NCBI RefSeq assembly: GCF_021245725.1
Contig: NZ_JAJGSX010000020.1
Span: 1 to 64,000 of the forward strand
Length of the DNA stretch: 64,000 nucleotides
Direction of reading: 5' to 3'
DNA from: Pseudonocardia sp. TRM90224
Lineage (GTDB): Bacteria > Actinomycetota > Actinomycetes > Mycobacteriales > Pseudonocardiaceae
Positions 16,930 through 25,345 of the stretch are shown piece after piece. The notes beneath the pieces are model-generated. The model had not been told where the DNA came from. It saw only the letters and a program-made list of their open reading frames with translations, and did no database searches. Numbering within the stretch: the first letter of the stretch is position 1; the number at the start of each line of letters is the position of its first letter. A program made the translations under genes and the position numbers.

Positions 16930-17000
16930 CGGGTCGGAGCCCGGCGCGGCGCCGGTGTGCCGATGGCCGAGAATCAGCCGAACCGTCGGGAGGAGGGCAC

Positions 17001-17369
17001 GTGCCGAGGCAGCGCGGAGAGCTGGAGCAGGCCGTCATGACGGCGCTCTGGCGGCAGACCGGGCCGGTCACCGGCAGGACGGTGCTGCGCGCGATCGGCG
17101 ACCCCGACCTGGCCTACACGACCGTCAAGACGGTGCTAGAACGGCTGACCCGCAAGGAGATCGTCACCCGCAGCAGTGTCGAGCGGACCTGGTACTACAG
17201 CGCGGCCGGCTCGCGCGACGAGTACGTCGCCGAGCTGATGCTCGCCGCCCTCGACCGCACCGGCGACCGTGACGGTGCGCTGGTCAGGTTCGCGCAGGCC
17301 GTCAGCCCGGAGGAGGCCGACGTCCTGCGTGCCGCGCTCGATCCGGACCGGGAGGACGGACCGCGATGA
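17001..17369 (+). CDS. blaI: BlaI/MecI-family repressor
   Basis: A 122-residue winged-helix repressor of the BlaI/MecI/CopY family: LEQAVMTALWRQTGPVTGRTVL and AYTTVKTVLERLTRKE form the helix-turn-helix, and a C-terminal helical part serves as dimer domain. In this family the partner metalloprotease cleaves the repressor to relieve repression. GTG at 17001 follows GGAGGAGGG at a good distance. Its stop overlaps the start of the protease gene (ATGA), so the pair forms one unit as in mycobacterial Rv1846c-Rv1845c. No beta-lactamase gene is in the window. Confidence 0.85.
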   Translation: MPRQRGELEQAVMTALWRQTGPVTGRTVLRAIGDPDLAYTTVKTVLERLTRKEIVTRSSVERTWYYSAAGSRDEYVAELMLAALDRTGDRDGALVRFAQAVSPEEADVLRAALDPDREDGPR

Positions 17370-18286
17370 CCGCCGGGGTGGTCTACCTGTGGCACCACGC
17401 CTTCGTGCTCGCGCTCGCCGTCGGGGCCGGGGCGGCCATGCTGCGTGCCCGCTGGCTCTACCGGTGCCCGCACGTGGCCGTCGCGCTGTGGCAGGCCGTA
17501 GCGCTCGGCGCGGTCGCGGCGACCCTCGGGCTGCTGCTGAGCGTGGGACTCATGCCGTACCAGCGCGGGCTGGTGCCGGCCCTCGGGCTCTTCGCCGCCG
17601 ACCTCGCCGACGGTGTGCCCGGGCAGCCGGACGTGCTGCGCGCCGGCGGGGTCGCGGCAGGCCTCCTGCTCGCAGCGTGGATCGTCACGGTGCAGATCAA
17701 CTCGGCATGGCAGGTGCGGCGCCAGCGTGCCCGCCACCAGATGCTGCTGCGCCTCGTCGGCCGGACCGACCCGGACGGCGACCGGCCCGTGGTGCTGGAC
17801 CATCCCGTTGCCACCGCCTACTACCTGCCCGGACGCGAGGGCTGCGTGGTGGTCAGCTCCGGCGCGCTGGCCGCGTTGACACCCGGCCAGCTCGAGGCGG
17901 TGCTGGCGCACGAGCGCACCCACGCGCGGCAGCGCCACCACCTGGCTCTGGCGCCGTTCCAGGCGCTGCGCGCGGCGCTGCCGGTTGCGACGGTGCGCCG
18001 GGTCGTCGCGTCGATCGAGCTGCTCGTCGAGATGTGTGCCGACGACCACGCCGCCCGCAGGCATGGTGCGTCGGCGCTGGTGGACGCGCTGAGCCGGTTC
18101 CGGTCACTCGGCGATCGCCCCCCACCGGGTGCGCTCGCCGTCGTCTCCGGCAGCGCCACCGAGCTGCGCATCCAGCGGCTGGAACGCGCTTTGCCGCCGC
18201 TGCACCCGCTGCTGTGTGCCGCGCTCGTGTCCGCCGCGCTCGTCGTCGCGGCGACACCGCTCAGCCTGTTCGTGCTGCCCGTGTAG
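17366..18286 (+). CDS. M56-family membrane metallopeptidase (BlaR-like)
   Basis: A 306-residue protein with hydrophobic segments at about 5-24, 35-57, 93-112 and 270-300. Zinc site: HERTH at 182-186 and a downstream EMCADD with the likely third ligand Glu. The family (BlaR1/MecR1, M56) cleaves the cognate repressor in the cytoplasm. There is no penicillin-binding domain at the C-terminus, so the signal is not read as in BlaR1. Translationally coupled to the repressor gene. Confidence 0.85.
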   Translation: MTAGVVYLWHHAFVLALAVGAGAAMLRARWLYRCPHVAVALWQAVALGAVAATLGLLLSVGLMPYQRGLVPALGLFAADLADGVPGQPDVLRAGGVAAGLLLAAWIVTVQINSAWQVRRQRARHQMLLRLVGRTDPDGDRPVVLDHPVATAYYLPGREGCVVVSSGALAALTPGQLEAVLAHERTHARQRHHLALAPFQALRAALPVATVRRVVASIELLVEMCADDHAARRHGASALVDALSRFRSLGDRPPPGALAVVSGSATELRIQRLERALPPLHPLLCAALVSAALVVAATPLSLFVLPV

Positions 18287-18329
18287 GGGCGCGCGACGAA
18301 TTCCCGGCGGCGCGGCGATCTATACGCCC

Positions 18330-18932
18330 GTGACCGAAACCCCGACCAAGTCAGCCCTCTCCGCCCGCCTGCCCCTCGCCGCCGCGGCAGCGGCGCTCAC
18401 CGTCCTGCGGGCAGCGGTCGGCGAGAACTGGACGCGCCTGGCCGACCCCGAGCGCAGCTGTCGATCCATGCTCGACCACATCACCCTGAGCGAGACGTTC
18501 TACGCCGGGCAGCTCGTCGTCCGGCCCACCGGCCACACCGCGGGGATCGCCGCCGGTGCCGACGCCCGCGCGCCACTCCCGATCGCGCTGGAAGCGATCG
18601 AGATCTCCGCGACGTTCCTGTCGTGGGCCGTCGAGCGGTCCGGCCCCGACGTGCGCGCGTTCCACCCGTGGGGCACGTCGGACGCCGCCGGTTTCGCGGC
18701 CATGGGCAGCCTGGAGGTCCTCGTGCACACCTTCGACATCACGCGCGCGCTCGGCGTCGACTGGCTGCCACCGGACGACCTGAGCGAGCCCGTCGTCGGG
18801 CGCCTGTTCCCGCTCGCCCCGGAAGGTCACGCGGCGGGGGAGGCGATGCTCTGGTGCACGGGCCGGATCGCGCTACCGGGCCTCCCGCGGAAGGCGGCGG
18901 GGGACTGGCAGTGGGACGGCCGGGTGCGCTGA
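18330..18932 (+). CDS. Maleylpyruvate isomerase-like DinB-fold protein (paralogue)
   Basis: A 200-residue DinB-superfamily protein with SCRSMLDHITLSETFYAGQL (likely ligand His) and GSLEVLVHTFDITRALG, the same two blocks seen at 839-1459. Members often use mycothiol or act as metal-dependent transferases. GTG at 18330 is chosen because the protein then starts directly before the first helix; no ribosome site is seen. 43 bp after the M56 gene and 26 bp before the arginase-family gene, so possibly part of a longer transcript. Confidence 0.75.
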   Translation: MTETPTKSALSARLPLAAAAAALTVLRAAVGENWTRLADPERSCRSMLDHITLSETFYAGQLVVRPTGHTAGIAAGADARAPLPIALEAIEISATFLSWAVERSGPDVRAFHPWGTSDAAGFAAMGSLEVLVHTFDITRALGVDWLPPDDLSEPVVGRLFPLAPEGHAAGEAMLWCTGRIALPGLPRKAAGDWQWDGRVR

Positions 18933-18958
18933 CGATCAGTGCGCGGCATGCTGGGCGC

Positions 18959-19852
18959 ATGACGATCGAGGGGAACGTCGTGCTGATCGACGCGCCGTCG
19001 AACCTCGGGCTGCGCCCACCGGCCCCGGGTTGCGTGCCCGGGTGCTACAAGGCGCCCGGCGCGTTGCGGGACGCCGGGCTGCTCGACCGGCTCGGGGCGC
19101 GTGAGGGCGGGGTCGTCGTGCCGCCGCGGTACGAGCCGGCGTGGACGCCGGAGTCGGGGGTGCGCAACGGCGCGGCGATCGTCGAGTACTCGGTGCGGCT
19201 CGCCCGCCGCATCGACGGGGTCCGTCGCGCAGGCGGCTTCCCGTTGTTGGTGGGCGGCGAGTGCTCGAACGTCATCGGCGCCGCGATGGACCTGCACGCC
19301 ACCGGGCGGTACGGGCTCGCGTACCTCGACGGGCACAGCGACTTCCGCAACCCCGGCAACTCGGCGGAAGCCGGCATCGCCGTCGGCGGTGAGGCGCTCG
19401 CGCTGGTGACGGGCCGCGGCGCCGACGAGCTCGGCGTCCCGCGGTCACTCGTGCGTGACGAGGACGTCGTCCAGCTCGGCATCCGCGACGCCGACGAGGA
19501 CGTCGACGAGTTGCGCGCGGTGGGCATCACCGTCGTGACCAGCGACGACATCCGCACGCTCGGCATCGACAACGCCGTCGGCGCGGCCGCGGGCGTGCTC
19601 GCGCGACCGGAGCTGGACGGCTTCTGGATCCACCTCGACGTCGACATCGTCGACGGCGAGCTGCTCCCCGCCGTCGACAGCCCCGACCCCGAGGGCATCA
19701 CGTTCGAGCAGCTGGCCGCGCTGCTGAAGGGGCTGCTCTCGATCGGCGGTGCGGTCGGGATGAACATCGGGATATACGACCCCGACCTCGACCCGGACCT
19801 CGTGCACGCCGGCGTGATCGTCGAGACGCTGGCGGCGGCGTTCGGGCGCTGA
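18959..19852 (+). CDS. Arginase/agmatinase-family hydrolase with an altered metal ligand
   Basis: A 297-residue ureohydrolase-fold protein. Metal motifs: GGECS (normally GGDHS; here Cys102 replaces the His), LDGHSDF (for DAHxD) and HLDVDIVD (for DxDxxD). Substrates of the family are arginine, agmatine, guanidinobutyrate or formimidoylglutamate; none can be chosen here. The ATG at 18959 is preceded by CATGCT and six bases, so it may be leaderless. Ends 7 bp before a family A palindrome. The Cys for His change may alter metal preference. Confidence 0.8.
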   Translation: MTIEGNVVLIDAPSNLGLRPPAPGCVPGCYKAPGALRDAGLLDRLGAREGGVVVPPRYEPAWTPESGVRNGAAIVEYSVRLARRIDGVRRAGGFPLLVGGECSNVIGAAMDLHATGRYGLAYLDGHSDFRNPGNSAEAGIAVGGEALALVTGRGADELGVPRSLVRDEDVVQLGIRDADEDVDELRAVGITVVTSDDIRTLGIDNAVGAAAGVLARPELDGFWIHLDVDIVDGELLPAVDSPDPEGITFEQLAALLKGLLSIGGAVGMNIGIYDPDLDPDLVHAGVIVETLAAAFGR

Positions 19853-19859
19853 CGCCCCG

Positions 19860-19928
19860 AACTTCCCCACCGTTTTGGGTGGATGCGCGCCCAAACGGCG
19901 CGCAAGTACACAAAACGGTGGGGAAGTT
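19860..19928. repeat. Palindrome family A, copy 2
   Basis: Arms 19860-19877 (AACTTCCCCACCGTTTTG) and 19911-19928 are perfect over 18 bp. The loop holds an inner hairpin TGCGCGCC/GGCGCGCA. It begins 7 bp after a stop codon. Loop type is shared with the copy at 60220, which carries it in the opposite orientation. Confidence 0.85.
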
Positions 19929-19959
19929 GCGGGTCGGCCGGGGGACGCTCCAGGGTCGC

Positions 19960-19965
19960 TAGGCT
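19960..19965 (+). promoter_or_regulatory. Possible -10 box of the NTF2-like gene
   Basis: TAGGCT 31 bases before the GTG at 19997, directly behind the palindrome that should end the upstream transcript. No convincing -35. Confidence 0.35.
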
Positions 19966-19996
19966 CGTCCCGCCCGGACACGAGAGGAAACCGATC

Positions 19997-20341
19997 GTGA
20001 GCGAGAGCAGCACCCCCGTCCCCGCCGCGTTGCAGGCGTTCATCGACGCGACCAACAACGGAGACTCCGAGGCCTTCGTCGCGGCCTTCACCGACGACGC
20101 CGTGCTCGACGACTGGGGGCGTGTGGTCCACGGCCACGAGGGTGTGGCGTCGTGGAACCGCACCGACAACATCGGCGTCCGGTCCCACTTCGAGCTGGTC
20201 GGGATCGAACCGACCGACAGCCCCGACCGGGTCGTCGCGACCCTGAAGGTCTCGGGCGGCGGGTACAACGGCACGGGCCCGATGACGTTCGAGTTCCGCG
20301 GCGACCGCATCGCCCGGCTCGTGATCGCCCCCACCAACTGA
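19997..20341 (+). CDS. NTF2-like/SnoaL-like small protein
   Basis: A 114-residue protein of the NTF2-like fold: ALQAFIDATNNGDSEAFVAAFTDDAVLDDWG at the start and a VVATLKVSGGG...GPMTFEFRGDRIARLVI strand pattern at the end. Such proteins are small cone-shaped enzymes or ligand binders; no catalytic residues can be named. GTG at 19997 has GAGAGGA about eight bases before it. Convergent with the MocR gene (27-bp gap). Confidence 0.75.
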   Translation: MSESSTPVPAALQAFIDATNNGDSEAFVAAFTDDAVLDDWGRVVHGHEGVASWNRTDNIGVRSHFELVGIEPTDSPDRVVATLKVSGGGYNGTGPMTFEFRGDRIARLVIAPTN

Positions 20342-20368
20342 CGCGGAGCCCCCGGCGCCCGCGCTGCG

Positions 20369-21790
20369 TCAGACCCCGCTCCCCGCCGTCCAGGTCGGGC
20401 CGCGGTCGAGGGCTTCCGCCAGCGCCGCGAGGGCGGCGGTGAGGGTGGGGTGGTCGGGCGCGTTGCCGAGGCAGAGGCGGACGCCGCGCGCGCCGGGACG
20501 GGTGGCGCTCGCCGGGTCGGCGTGGAAGAACGACGTCGGGGCGATCGCGATGCCGAGCCGCTCGGCCACGTCGACGACCGCGGCGGGCGTCCAGGTCTCG
20601 TGCAGGTCGAGCCAGGCGTGCAGGCCGGCGGTCCGGACCGCGCGCACCGCGGAGCAGTCGCCGAAGAGCCGCCGGGCGGTGGCGAACCGCGCCTCCATCT
20701 CGCCGTGCTGCCAGGTGAGCAGCCGGGCGGCGGTGCCGTCGGTGAGCCACCGGTCGGCGATGCCGGCGGCCATCGGCGCCGGGTTGAGGATGGTTGCGCG
20801 GACCAGCGCCCCCAGCCGGTCGGTCAGCTGCGCCGGCCCCGTCACCGCACCCCAGCGCAGTCCGGGGGTCAGCGTCTTCGAGAGGCTGGAGATCAGCAGC
20901 GTCCGCTCGGGCGCCAGCGCGGCCAGCGGGATGCCGCGCTCGTCGTCGGGAACGAGCAACCCGAACACGTCGTCCTCGATGATCTGCAGGTCGTACCGGC
21001 GGGCGATCTCCACGATCGCCTCCCGGCGCCGGGCCGGGAGCGTGATGGCGGTCGGGTTGTGCGCGTTCGGCATGCAGTAGAGCGCGACGGGCGGCGTCGC
21101 CCCGGCGCAGGCCGCTTCGAGCGCCGCCGGCACCATCCCCTCGCCGTCCATCTCGACCCCGACGACGTGCGCGCCGAGCACCAGCGCCGCCGACTTCGCA
21201 CCGGGGAACGTCAGCTCGTCGGTGAGCAGCACGTCGCCGGGCCGCAGCAGGGCGCCCATCGCGACGAGCAGCGCGTGCTGCCCCCCGTTGCAGAGCACGA
21301 CCCGCTCGGGCGCGACGGCGACCCCGCTCCGGGAGAGCCACGCCGCTGCCGACTCCCGGTGCAGCTGCTCGCCGACGTCTGACGCGTAGCTCAGCAGCGC
21401 GCCCAGATCCGGCTCGGCGGCGGCTGCGACCAGCGCCTCGCGCAGCAGCTGCTCGTGCTCGCCGCGCGAGGACCCGTTGACGGAGAGGTCGACGTGCGGT
21501 CGCTCACCCGCGCCGCGGTCGTGGCGGGCGCGCAGCGTCGGGATGCCGGAGACGAACGTCCCCCGCCCGACCGTGCTGCTGATCAACCCCCGCTGCTCGG
21601 CCTCGCGGTAGGCCCGGCTCACCGTGGGCACGGCCACCCCGAGCTGCCTGGCGAGCGCCCGGTGCGTCGGTAGCCGGTCGCCGACGCCGAGCCGCCCCGA
21701 CGCGATGCCTTCCGCGATGCTCTCGGCGATGCGCCGGTAGACCGGATCACCCGGCTCCCCGTCGTCGCGGAGCTCGAGCGACACCGTCAC
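20369..21790 (-). CDS. MocR-type regulator (GntR helix-turn-helix plus aminotransferase domain)
   Basis: A 473-residue fusion. Residues about 15-80 are a GntR winged helix (GDRLPTHRALARQLGVAVP, TVSRAYREAEQRGLI). Residues 110-470 are a type I aminotransferase-like domain with the PLP lysine in SSLSKTLTPGLRWG and the NPTA segment. MocR proteins sense PLP or amino compounds. It starts 9 bp after the MOSC-reductase fusion gene and is probably co-transcribed with it, which suggests control of that gene, the divergent nitroreductase, or both. Confidence 0.88.
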   Translation of the reverse strand: MTVSLELRDDGEPGDPVYRRIAESIAEGIASGRLGVGDRLPTHRALARQLGVAVPTVSRAYREAEQRGLISSTVGRGTFVSGIPTLRARHDRGAGERPHVDLSVNGSSRGEHEQLLREALVAAAAEPDLGALLSYASDVGEQLHRESAAAWLSRSGVAVAPERVVLCNGGQHALLVAMGALLRPGDVLLTDELTFPGAKSAALVLGAHVVGVEMDGEGMVPAALEAACAGATPPVALYCMPNAHNPTAITLPARRREAIVEIARRYDLQIIEDDVFGLLVPDDERGIPLAALAPERTLLISSLSKTLTPGLRWGAVTGPAQLTDRLGALVRATILNPAPMAAGIADRWLTDGTAARLLTWQHGEMEARFATARRLFGDCSAVRAVRTAGLHAWLDLHETWTPAAVVDVAERLGIAIAPTSFFHADPASATRPGARGVRLCLGNAPDHPTLTAALAALAEALDRGPTWTAGSGV

Positions 21791-21799
21791 CGCTGCTCC

Positions 21800-23497
21800 T
21801 CACAAGTCGATCATCACGCTGCTCCGTGGACGGGCGCAGCAGACAGCGACCTTACCGGGGGTGACCGGGTCCATCGGTTCGATGGCGTACTCGACGTCGC
21901 CGTCGTCGATCCGGGCCACGCAGGTGTTGCACACGCCGGCCCGGCAGGACGCCTCCGGACGCAGGCCGGCCCGCTCGGCGAGCGCGAGGAGGCTGAAGCT
22001 GTTCTCCCGCCACGCCACGGTGAGGCCCGAGCGGGCGAACGTCACCATGATCGGCCGTCCGTCGCCGTCGAGCACCTCCGCGCCGTCGTCGCCGTCCTGC
22101 TCGAACAGCGACGTGCCGGCTCCGAAGAACTCGTAGTGCACCTGCTCCTGCGAGACGTCCTTCGCGAGCAGCCCGGCGACGACGTCGGTCATGAACGGCA
22201 CCGGCCCGCAGACGTAGAAGTCGGCGTCGAGACCGGGCACGGCCTCGTCGAGTACGTCGACCGTGACCCGACCGACGAGGTCGAAGTCGACGCCCACCCG
22301 GTCGTGCGGCTGCGGACGGCTGAAGAGCAGGCGGCTGTGCAGCCGGCTGCCGGTCGCGACCAGCTCGCGGACGTGCTGCCCGAACGCGAGCTCCCTCGAC
22401 GACCGGGCACCGTGCACGAAGAACACGTCCCGCGTGGTCTCCTCGGTGGCCAGCTCCGCCAGCATGGCCAGCATGGGCGTGATCCCGATGCCGGCACTCA
22501 CCAGCACCACGGGCCGCGCGCCCGCCCGCACGACGAACCGGCCGCGCGGGGCCCGTGCCGAGACGGTCGCGCCCGCGGCGACCCCGTCGTGCAGGTGGCC
22601 CGACGCGAGTCCGGCCGGCTCGCGCTTGACGGCGAGCCGGTAGCCGAGCCCGTCGGCGCTGCGGCCCGCAATGGTGTAGGTCCGCACGACGGGCCGCTCG
22701 ACGCCGGGGACGTCCAGCGTGAGGGTGAGGAACTGGCCTGCCGCGAAGTTCGGGAGCCGGCCGCCGTCCGGGTCGGACAGCTCGAACGCGACGACGTCCG
22801 CCCCCTGCGCGGTGCGGGACGTGACCAGCAGCGGGCGGTCGGCGGTCCAGGAGCGGTCGCGGGCGGCGATCAGCGCGAGCTTCGCACGTATGAGCTCCGG
22901 CAGCACGCTCGACGCCAGCGCCCGCTCCAGCCGGTCGGGGTCGGGCTCGTCGTGGTGCAGGACGGCGGCCAGCTCGGTCAGGGTGAGGCCGTCCGGTGCG
23001 CGCCGCACCACCTCGATCCGGTCGCCGGCGCGGACGCGCCCGGGCTCGACGACCTTGCAGAAGAACCCCAGCCGCCCCGACCGCAGATACCGGACCGGCA
23101 TGTCCGGCTCGTCGAGACGCACCGCCATCTTGCGGCACGGGATCCGCGGCTGTGTGACCTGCAGCAACGCGCCGCCGATCCGCAGCTCGTCGCCGATCAG
23201 CACGTCGTCCTCACCGGGCCCTTCGACGGTCAGCTGCTCGCCGAACGTCCCCGGCGCGAGCGCCCTGCCCAGCTCGCGCGACCAGCTGTCGTAGTGGTGG
23301 CGCTGGTAGAGGAGCACCGCACGGTCGAGATCGTGCGCGTCGGCGACGTGGTCGTCGCCGGCGAGGCCGCCGACGTCCACCCAGCCGGCGTCGGGGAGCG
23401 GGCGCTTGTCGAACCCGGAGACGACGGTCTCACCCTGCACTGCCATCGGCGCGGCGCTCCCGGCGTTCACGGACACCAGCGCTCCGAATGTGGTCAT
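21800..23497 (-). CDS. MOSC domain-flavin reductase-[2Fe-2S] ferredoxin fusion
   Basis: A 565-residue, three-part protein. A MOSC/YiiM-like domain (about 1-215, with LTVEGPGEDDVLIGDELRIG and IPCRKM, Cys typical of MOSC) comes first. An FAD/NAD(P)-binding oxidoreductase domain follows (about 225-455: RTYTIAG, SAGIGITPMLAML, YVCGPVPFM), then a plant-type ferredoxin (CRAGVCNTC plus a distal CC). The reductase passes electrons from NAD(P)H to the iron-sulfur cluster, and MOSC domains handle molybdenum-cofactor sulfur or N-hydroxylated substrates. Detoxification of N-hydroxy or nitro compounds is a reasonable guess. ATG at 23497 is placed at the first residue of the MOSC domain. Confidence 0.88.
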   Translation of the reverse strand: MTTFGALVSVNAGSAAPMAVQGETVVSGFDKRPLPDAGWVDVGGLAGDDHVADAHDLDRAVLLYQRHHYDSWSRELGRALAPGTFGEQLTVEGPGEDDVLIGDELRIGGALLQVTQPRIPCRKMAVRLDEPDMPVRYLRSGRLGFFCKVVEPGRVRAGDRIEVVRRAPDGLTLTELAAVLHHDEPDPDRLERALASSVLPELIRAKLALIAARDRSWTADRPLLVTSRTAQGADVVAFELSDPDGGRLPNFAAGQFLTLTLDVPGVERPVVRTYTIAGRSADGLGYRLAVKREPAGLASGHLHDGVAAGATVSARAPRGRFVVRAGARPVVLVSAGIGITPMLAMLAELATEETTRDVFFVHGARSSRELAFGQHVRELVATGSRLHSRLLFSRPQPHDRVGVDFDLVGRVTVDVLDEAVPGLDADFYVCGPVPFMTDVVAGLLAKDVSQEQVHYEFFGAGTSLFEQDGDDGAEVLDGDGRPIMVTFARSGLTVAWRENSFSLLALAERAGLRPEASCRAGVCNTCVARIDDGDVEYAIEPMDPVTPGKVAVCCARPRSSVMIDL

Positions 23498-23677
23498 GCC
23501 GTCGGAGGCTAGTGTTACAAAGTGTTCGGTCGCAACCAATTGAACTGTGACAATCGCTGGATTGTCGAAACAGTGCAGATCGCCCTGTCGGTGCGGCGTG
23601 ACAACGCGATCTGCCCATTGGCGGCCACCGCCGACGTTCCTACGGTAAGGAGGTCGCTCACCGCCGAGGAGGCCGCC
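23498..23677. promoter_or_regulatory. Divergent control region with two inverted repeats
   Basis: The stretch between the reductase fusion and the nitroreductase is AT-richer than its surroundings. GACAAT/ATTGTC (23549-23554, 23561-23566) and GCAGATCGC/GCGATCTGC (23575-23583, 23606-23614) are perfect inverted repeats. One may bind the MocR regulator encoded at 20369-21790. Confidence 0.45.
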
Positions 23678-24310
23678 ATGGAGCTCGATGCGCGCAAGCC
23701 CGCCGGCGCCGAGCCCGCCGGTGTCGAGCGCAGTGCGGGAGATGAGATCGCGGAAGCGATGCGCCGGCGGCGCATGTACCGAGAGTTCGAGGACCGGCCG
23801 GTGCCGCGCGACGTCCTCGCCCGGATGGCGTGGGCCGCGGCGCGCGGGCAGCAGGCCAGGTCCGGGGTGCGGCACCTCGTGGTCGTCGACGACCCGGCGC
23901 TCATGACGACTGCGCGCCAGGTGCTGCCCGGCTTCATCAACAACGCGCCGGCGATGATCGTGCACTGCACCGACCTCGCGAATGCGGAGCGGCTGCTCGG
24001 CCGGCGCGGGGTGGGCGCCGCCACCCGCATCGACGCCGGCGCGGCCTGCGCGCACCTGGCGTTGATGGCCCAGACACTGGGGCTCGGCGTCTGCACGGTG
24101 ACGAGCTGGACCGACGCCGCCGTGCAGGAGCTGTTGGGGCTGCCCCGCCACATCCGGCCGGACGTCACGGTGGCCGTCGGGTACGTACCGGCGTCCCCAC
24201 CGCCCGCCGCGCGCGGGTTCGTGCATCGGCTGCATCTGAACTCGTTCGGAACGGCGTTCGAGGGCAATGGCTTCGAGGTCAGGGCTCCTTCGACGAACGG
24301 GGCGGCGTGA
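23678..24310 (+). CDS. Nitroreductase-family flavoprotein
   Basis: A 210-residue FMN-dependent nitroreductase-fold protein: EAMRRRRMYREFEDRPVPRDVL at the start (FMN-binding Arg cluster), AGAACAHLALMAQTLGLGVCTVTSW in the middle and VAVGYVP near the end. It reduces nitro groups, quinones or flavins with NAD(P)H. ATG at 23678 follows GAGGAGG; an upstream in-frame extension exists but lacks conserved features and runs through the control region. One-base overlap with the next gene (TGATG). Confidence 0.85.
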   Translation: MELDARKPAGAEPAGVERSAGDEIAEAMRRRRMYREFEDRPVPRDVLARMAWAAARGQQARSGVRHLVVVDDPALMTTARQVLPGFINNAPAMIVHCTDLANAERLLGRRGVGAATRIDAGAACAHLALMAQTLGLGVCTVTSWTDAAVQELLGLPRHIRPDVTVAVGYVPASPPPAARGFVHRLHLNSFGTAFEGNGFEVRAPSTNGAA

Positions 24311-24606
24311 TGGAACGGTCGATGGACGAGCGGCTCTTCGAGGTGATCACGCACCTCGTGGCGAGCGCGCCGACGAGCCTGGAGGAGACCCCGTCGCTCG
24401 CGGCGTTCCGCATGGTCGACGCCGCGCATCGGCTGATGGCGATCGTCGAGGGCGACGACGCGTTCCTGGCCGAGGCCCGTGCCGACTACCTGGACCACTT
24501 CAACCTGGTGATGACCGATCAGGTGGCGTTCGACGCGTGGCTGGGCGAGTACGTCCGCACCTTCACGGGTGAAGCGCTCCGTCGCACGAGATCGAACTTA
24601 GGATAA
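24310..24606 (+). CDS. Small conserved protein coupled to the nitroreductase
   Basis: A 98-residue, mostly helical, acidic protein (ERLFEVITHLVASAPTSLEE near the start, FRMVDAAHRLMAIVEG, TDQVAFDAWLGEYVRTF). Its ATG shares a base with the nitroreductase stop, so the two are translated together. I suspect the DUF6092 family, from memory and with little certainty. Role unknown; perhaps a partner subunit of the nitroreductase. Confidence 0.65.
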   Translation: MERSMDERLFEVITHLVASAPTSLEETPSLAAFRMVDAAHRLMAIVEGDDAFLAEARADYLDHFNLVMTDQVAFDAWLGEYVRTFTGEALRRTRSNLG

Positions 24607-24612
24607 CCTAAG
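24597..24612. promoter_or_regulatory. Short palindrome over a stop codon, iron-box-like halves
   Basis: CTTAGG (24597-24602), ATAA, CCTAAG (24607-24612). The half-sites TTAGG/CCTAA match those of IdeR/DtxR boxes, but the spacing is shorter than the 19-bp consensus. It ends 4 bases before the ATG of the PPOX gene, where a bound repressor would block transcription or translation. Confidence 0.35.
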
Positions 24613-24615
24613 GAC

Positions 24616-25233
24616 ATGCGTCGGGTGATCACATCGAGGGACGAGCTGCACGAGGTCGTCAAGGAGCCGAACTCCGCAGTCGCGGCGAAGGACACCGACA
24701 CGATCGACCGCGAGTCCCGCCGGTTCATCGAGGCCAGCCCGTTCTTCCTGCTCGCGACGACGGCCGACGACGGCAGCTGCGACGTCTCGCCGCGCGGCGA
24801 CCCGCCCGGCAATGTTCTCGTGCTCGACGAGAAGACTCTGGCCTTCGCCGACCGCAAGGGCAACCGCCGGCTCGACAGCATGCTGAACATCCTCGAGCGG
24901 CCCCAGGTCGGGATGCTGTTCATCGTGCCTGGCGTCGGCGACACGTTGCGGGTCAACGGCACTGCGTCGATCGTCGAGGGCGCCGACTACATCTCGCGGC
25001 TGGCGGTGCGCGACTCGGAGCCGAAGCTGTCGATCGAGGTACGCGTCGACGAGCTGTTCCTGCATTGCACCAAGGCGTTCCTGCGCTCGTCGCTGTGGGA
25101 CGCCGCCACCTGGCCCGAGCGCAAGGCCGTGCCGACCGCGGGCCAGATCGCCCGCAGCCAGCACGGCGTGAAGGTGCCGGCCCGCGTGATCGACGCCGCA
25201 CTGCGGCTGGAGGCGAAGCACAACCAGTACTGA
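24616..25233 (+). CDS. FMN-dependent PPOX-type flavoprotein
   Basis: A 205-residue pyridoxamine 5'-phosphate oxidase-fold protein of the MSMEG_1061-like group: FIEASPFFLLATTADDGSCD, SPRGDPPG, FADRKGNRRLDS and VGMLFIVPGVGDTLRVNG. These bind FMN or a deazaflavin and reduce or bind small molecules. Nine bases follow the previous stop, so it is probably the third gene of the nitroreductase operon, forming a small redox group with it and the divergent reductase. Confidence 0.85.
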   Translation: MRRVITSRDELHEVVKEPNSAVAAKDTDTIDRESRRFIEASPFFLLATTADDGSCDVSPRGDPPGNVLVLDEKTLAFADRKGNRRLDSMLNILERPQVGMLFIVPGVGDTLRVNGTASIVEGADYISRLAVRDSEPKLSIEVRVDELFLHCTKAFLRSSLWDAATWPERKAVPTAGQIARSQHGVKVPARVIDAALRLEAKHNQY

Positions 25234-25345
25234 CTGGTGGGCCGGATTTTCACTTCGTTGTTCGTCGAAAACTCTTCCGATGGCCGATCGCCGGGCGCAG
25301 CATCGCCCGGCGACCGGCCGGAGGTGGAATGGCGAACGGTGGCGG

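Noticed and set aside
17001..18286. Beta-lactam resistance locus
   Set aside because: The repressor and M56 protease are BlaI/BlaR-like, but there is no beta-lactamase or penicillin-binding protein gene and the protease has no penicillin-sensing domain.
24597..24612. Canonical IdeR/DtxR iron box
   Set aside because: The halves match but the palindrome is 5 bases too short, so it is kept only as a tentative site.
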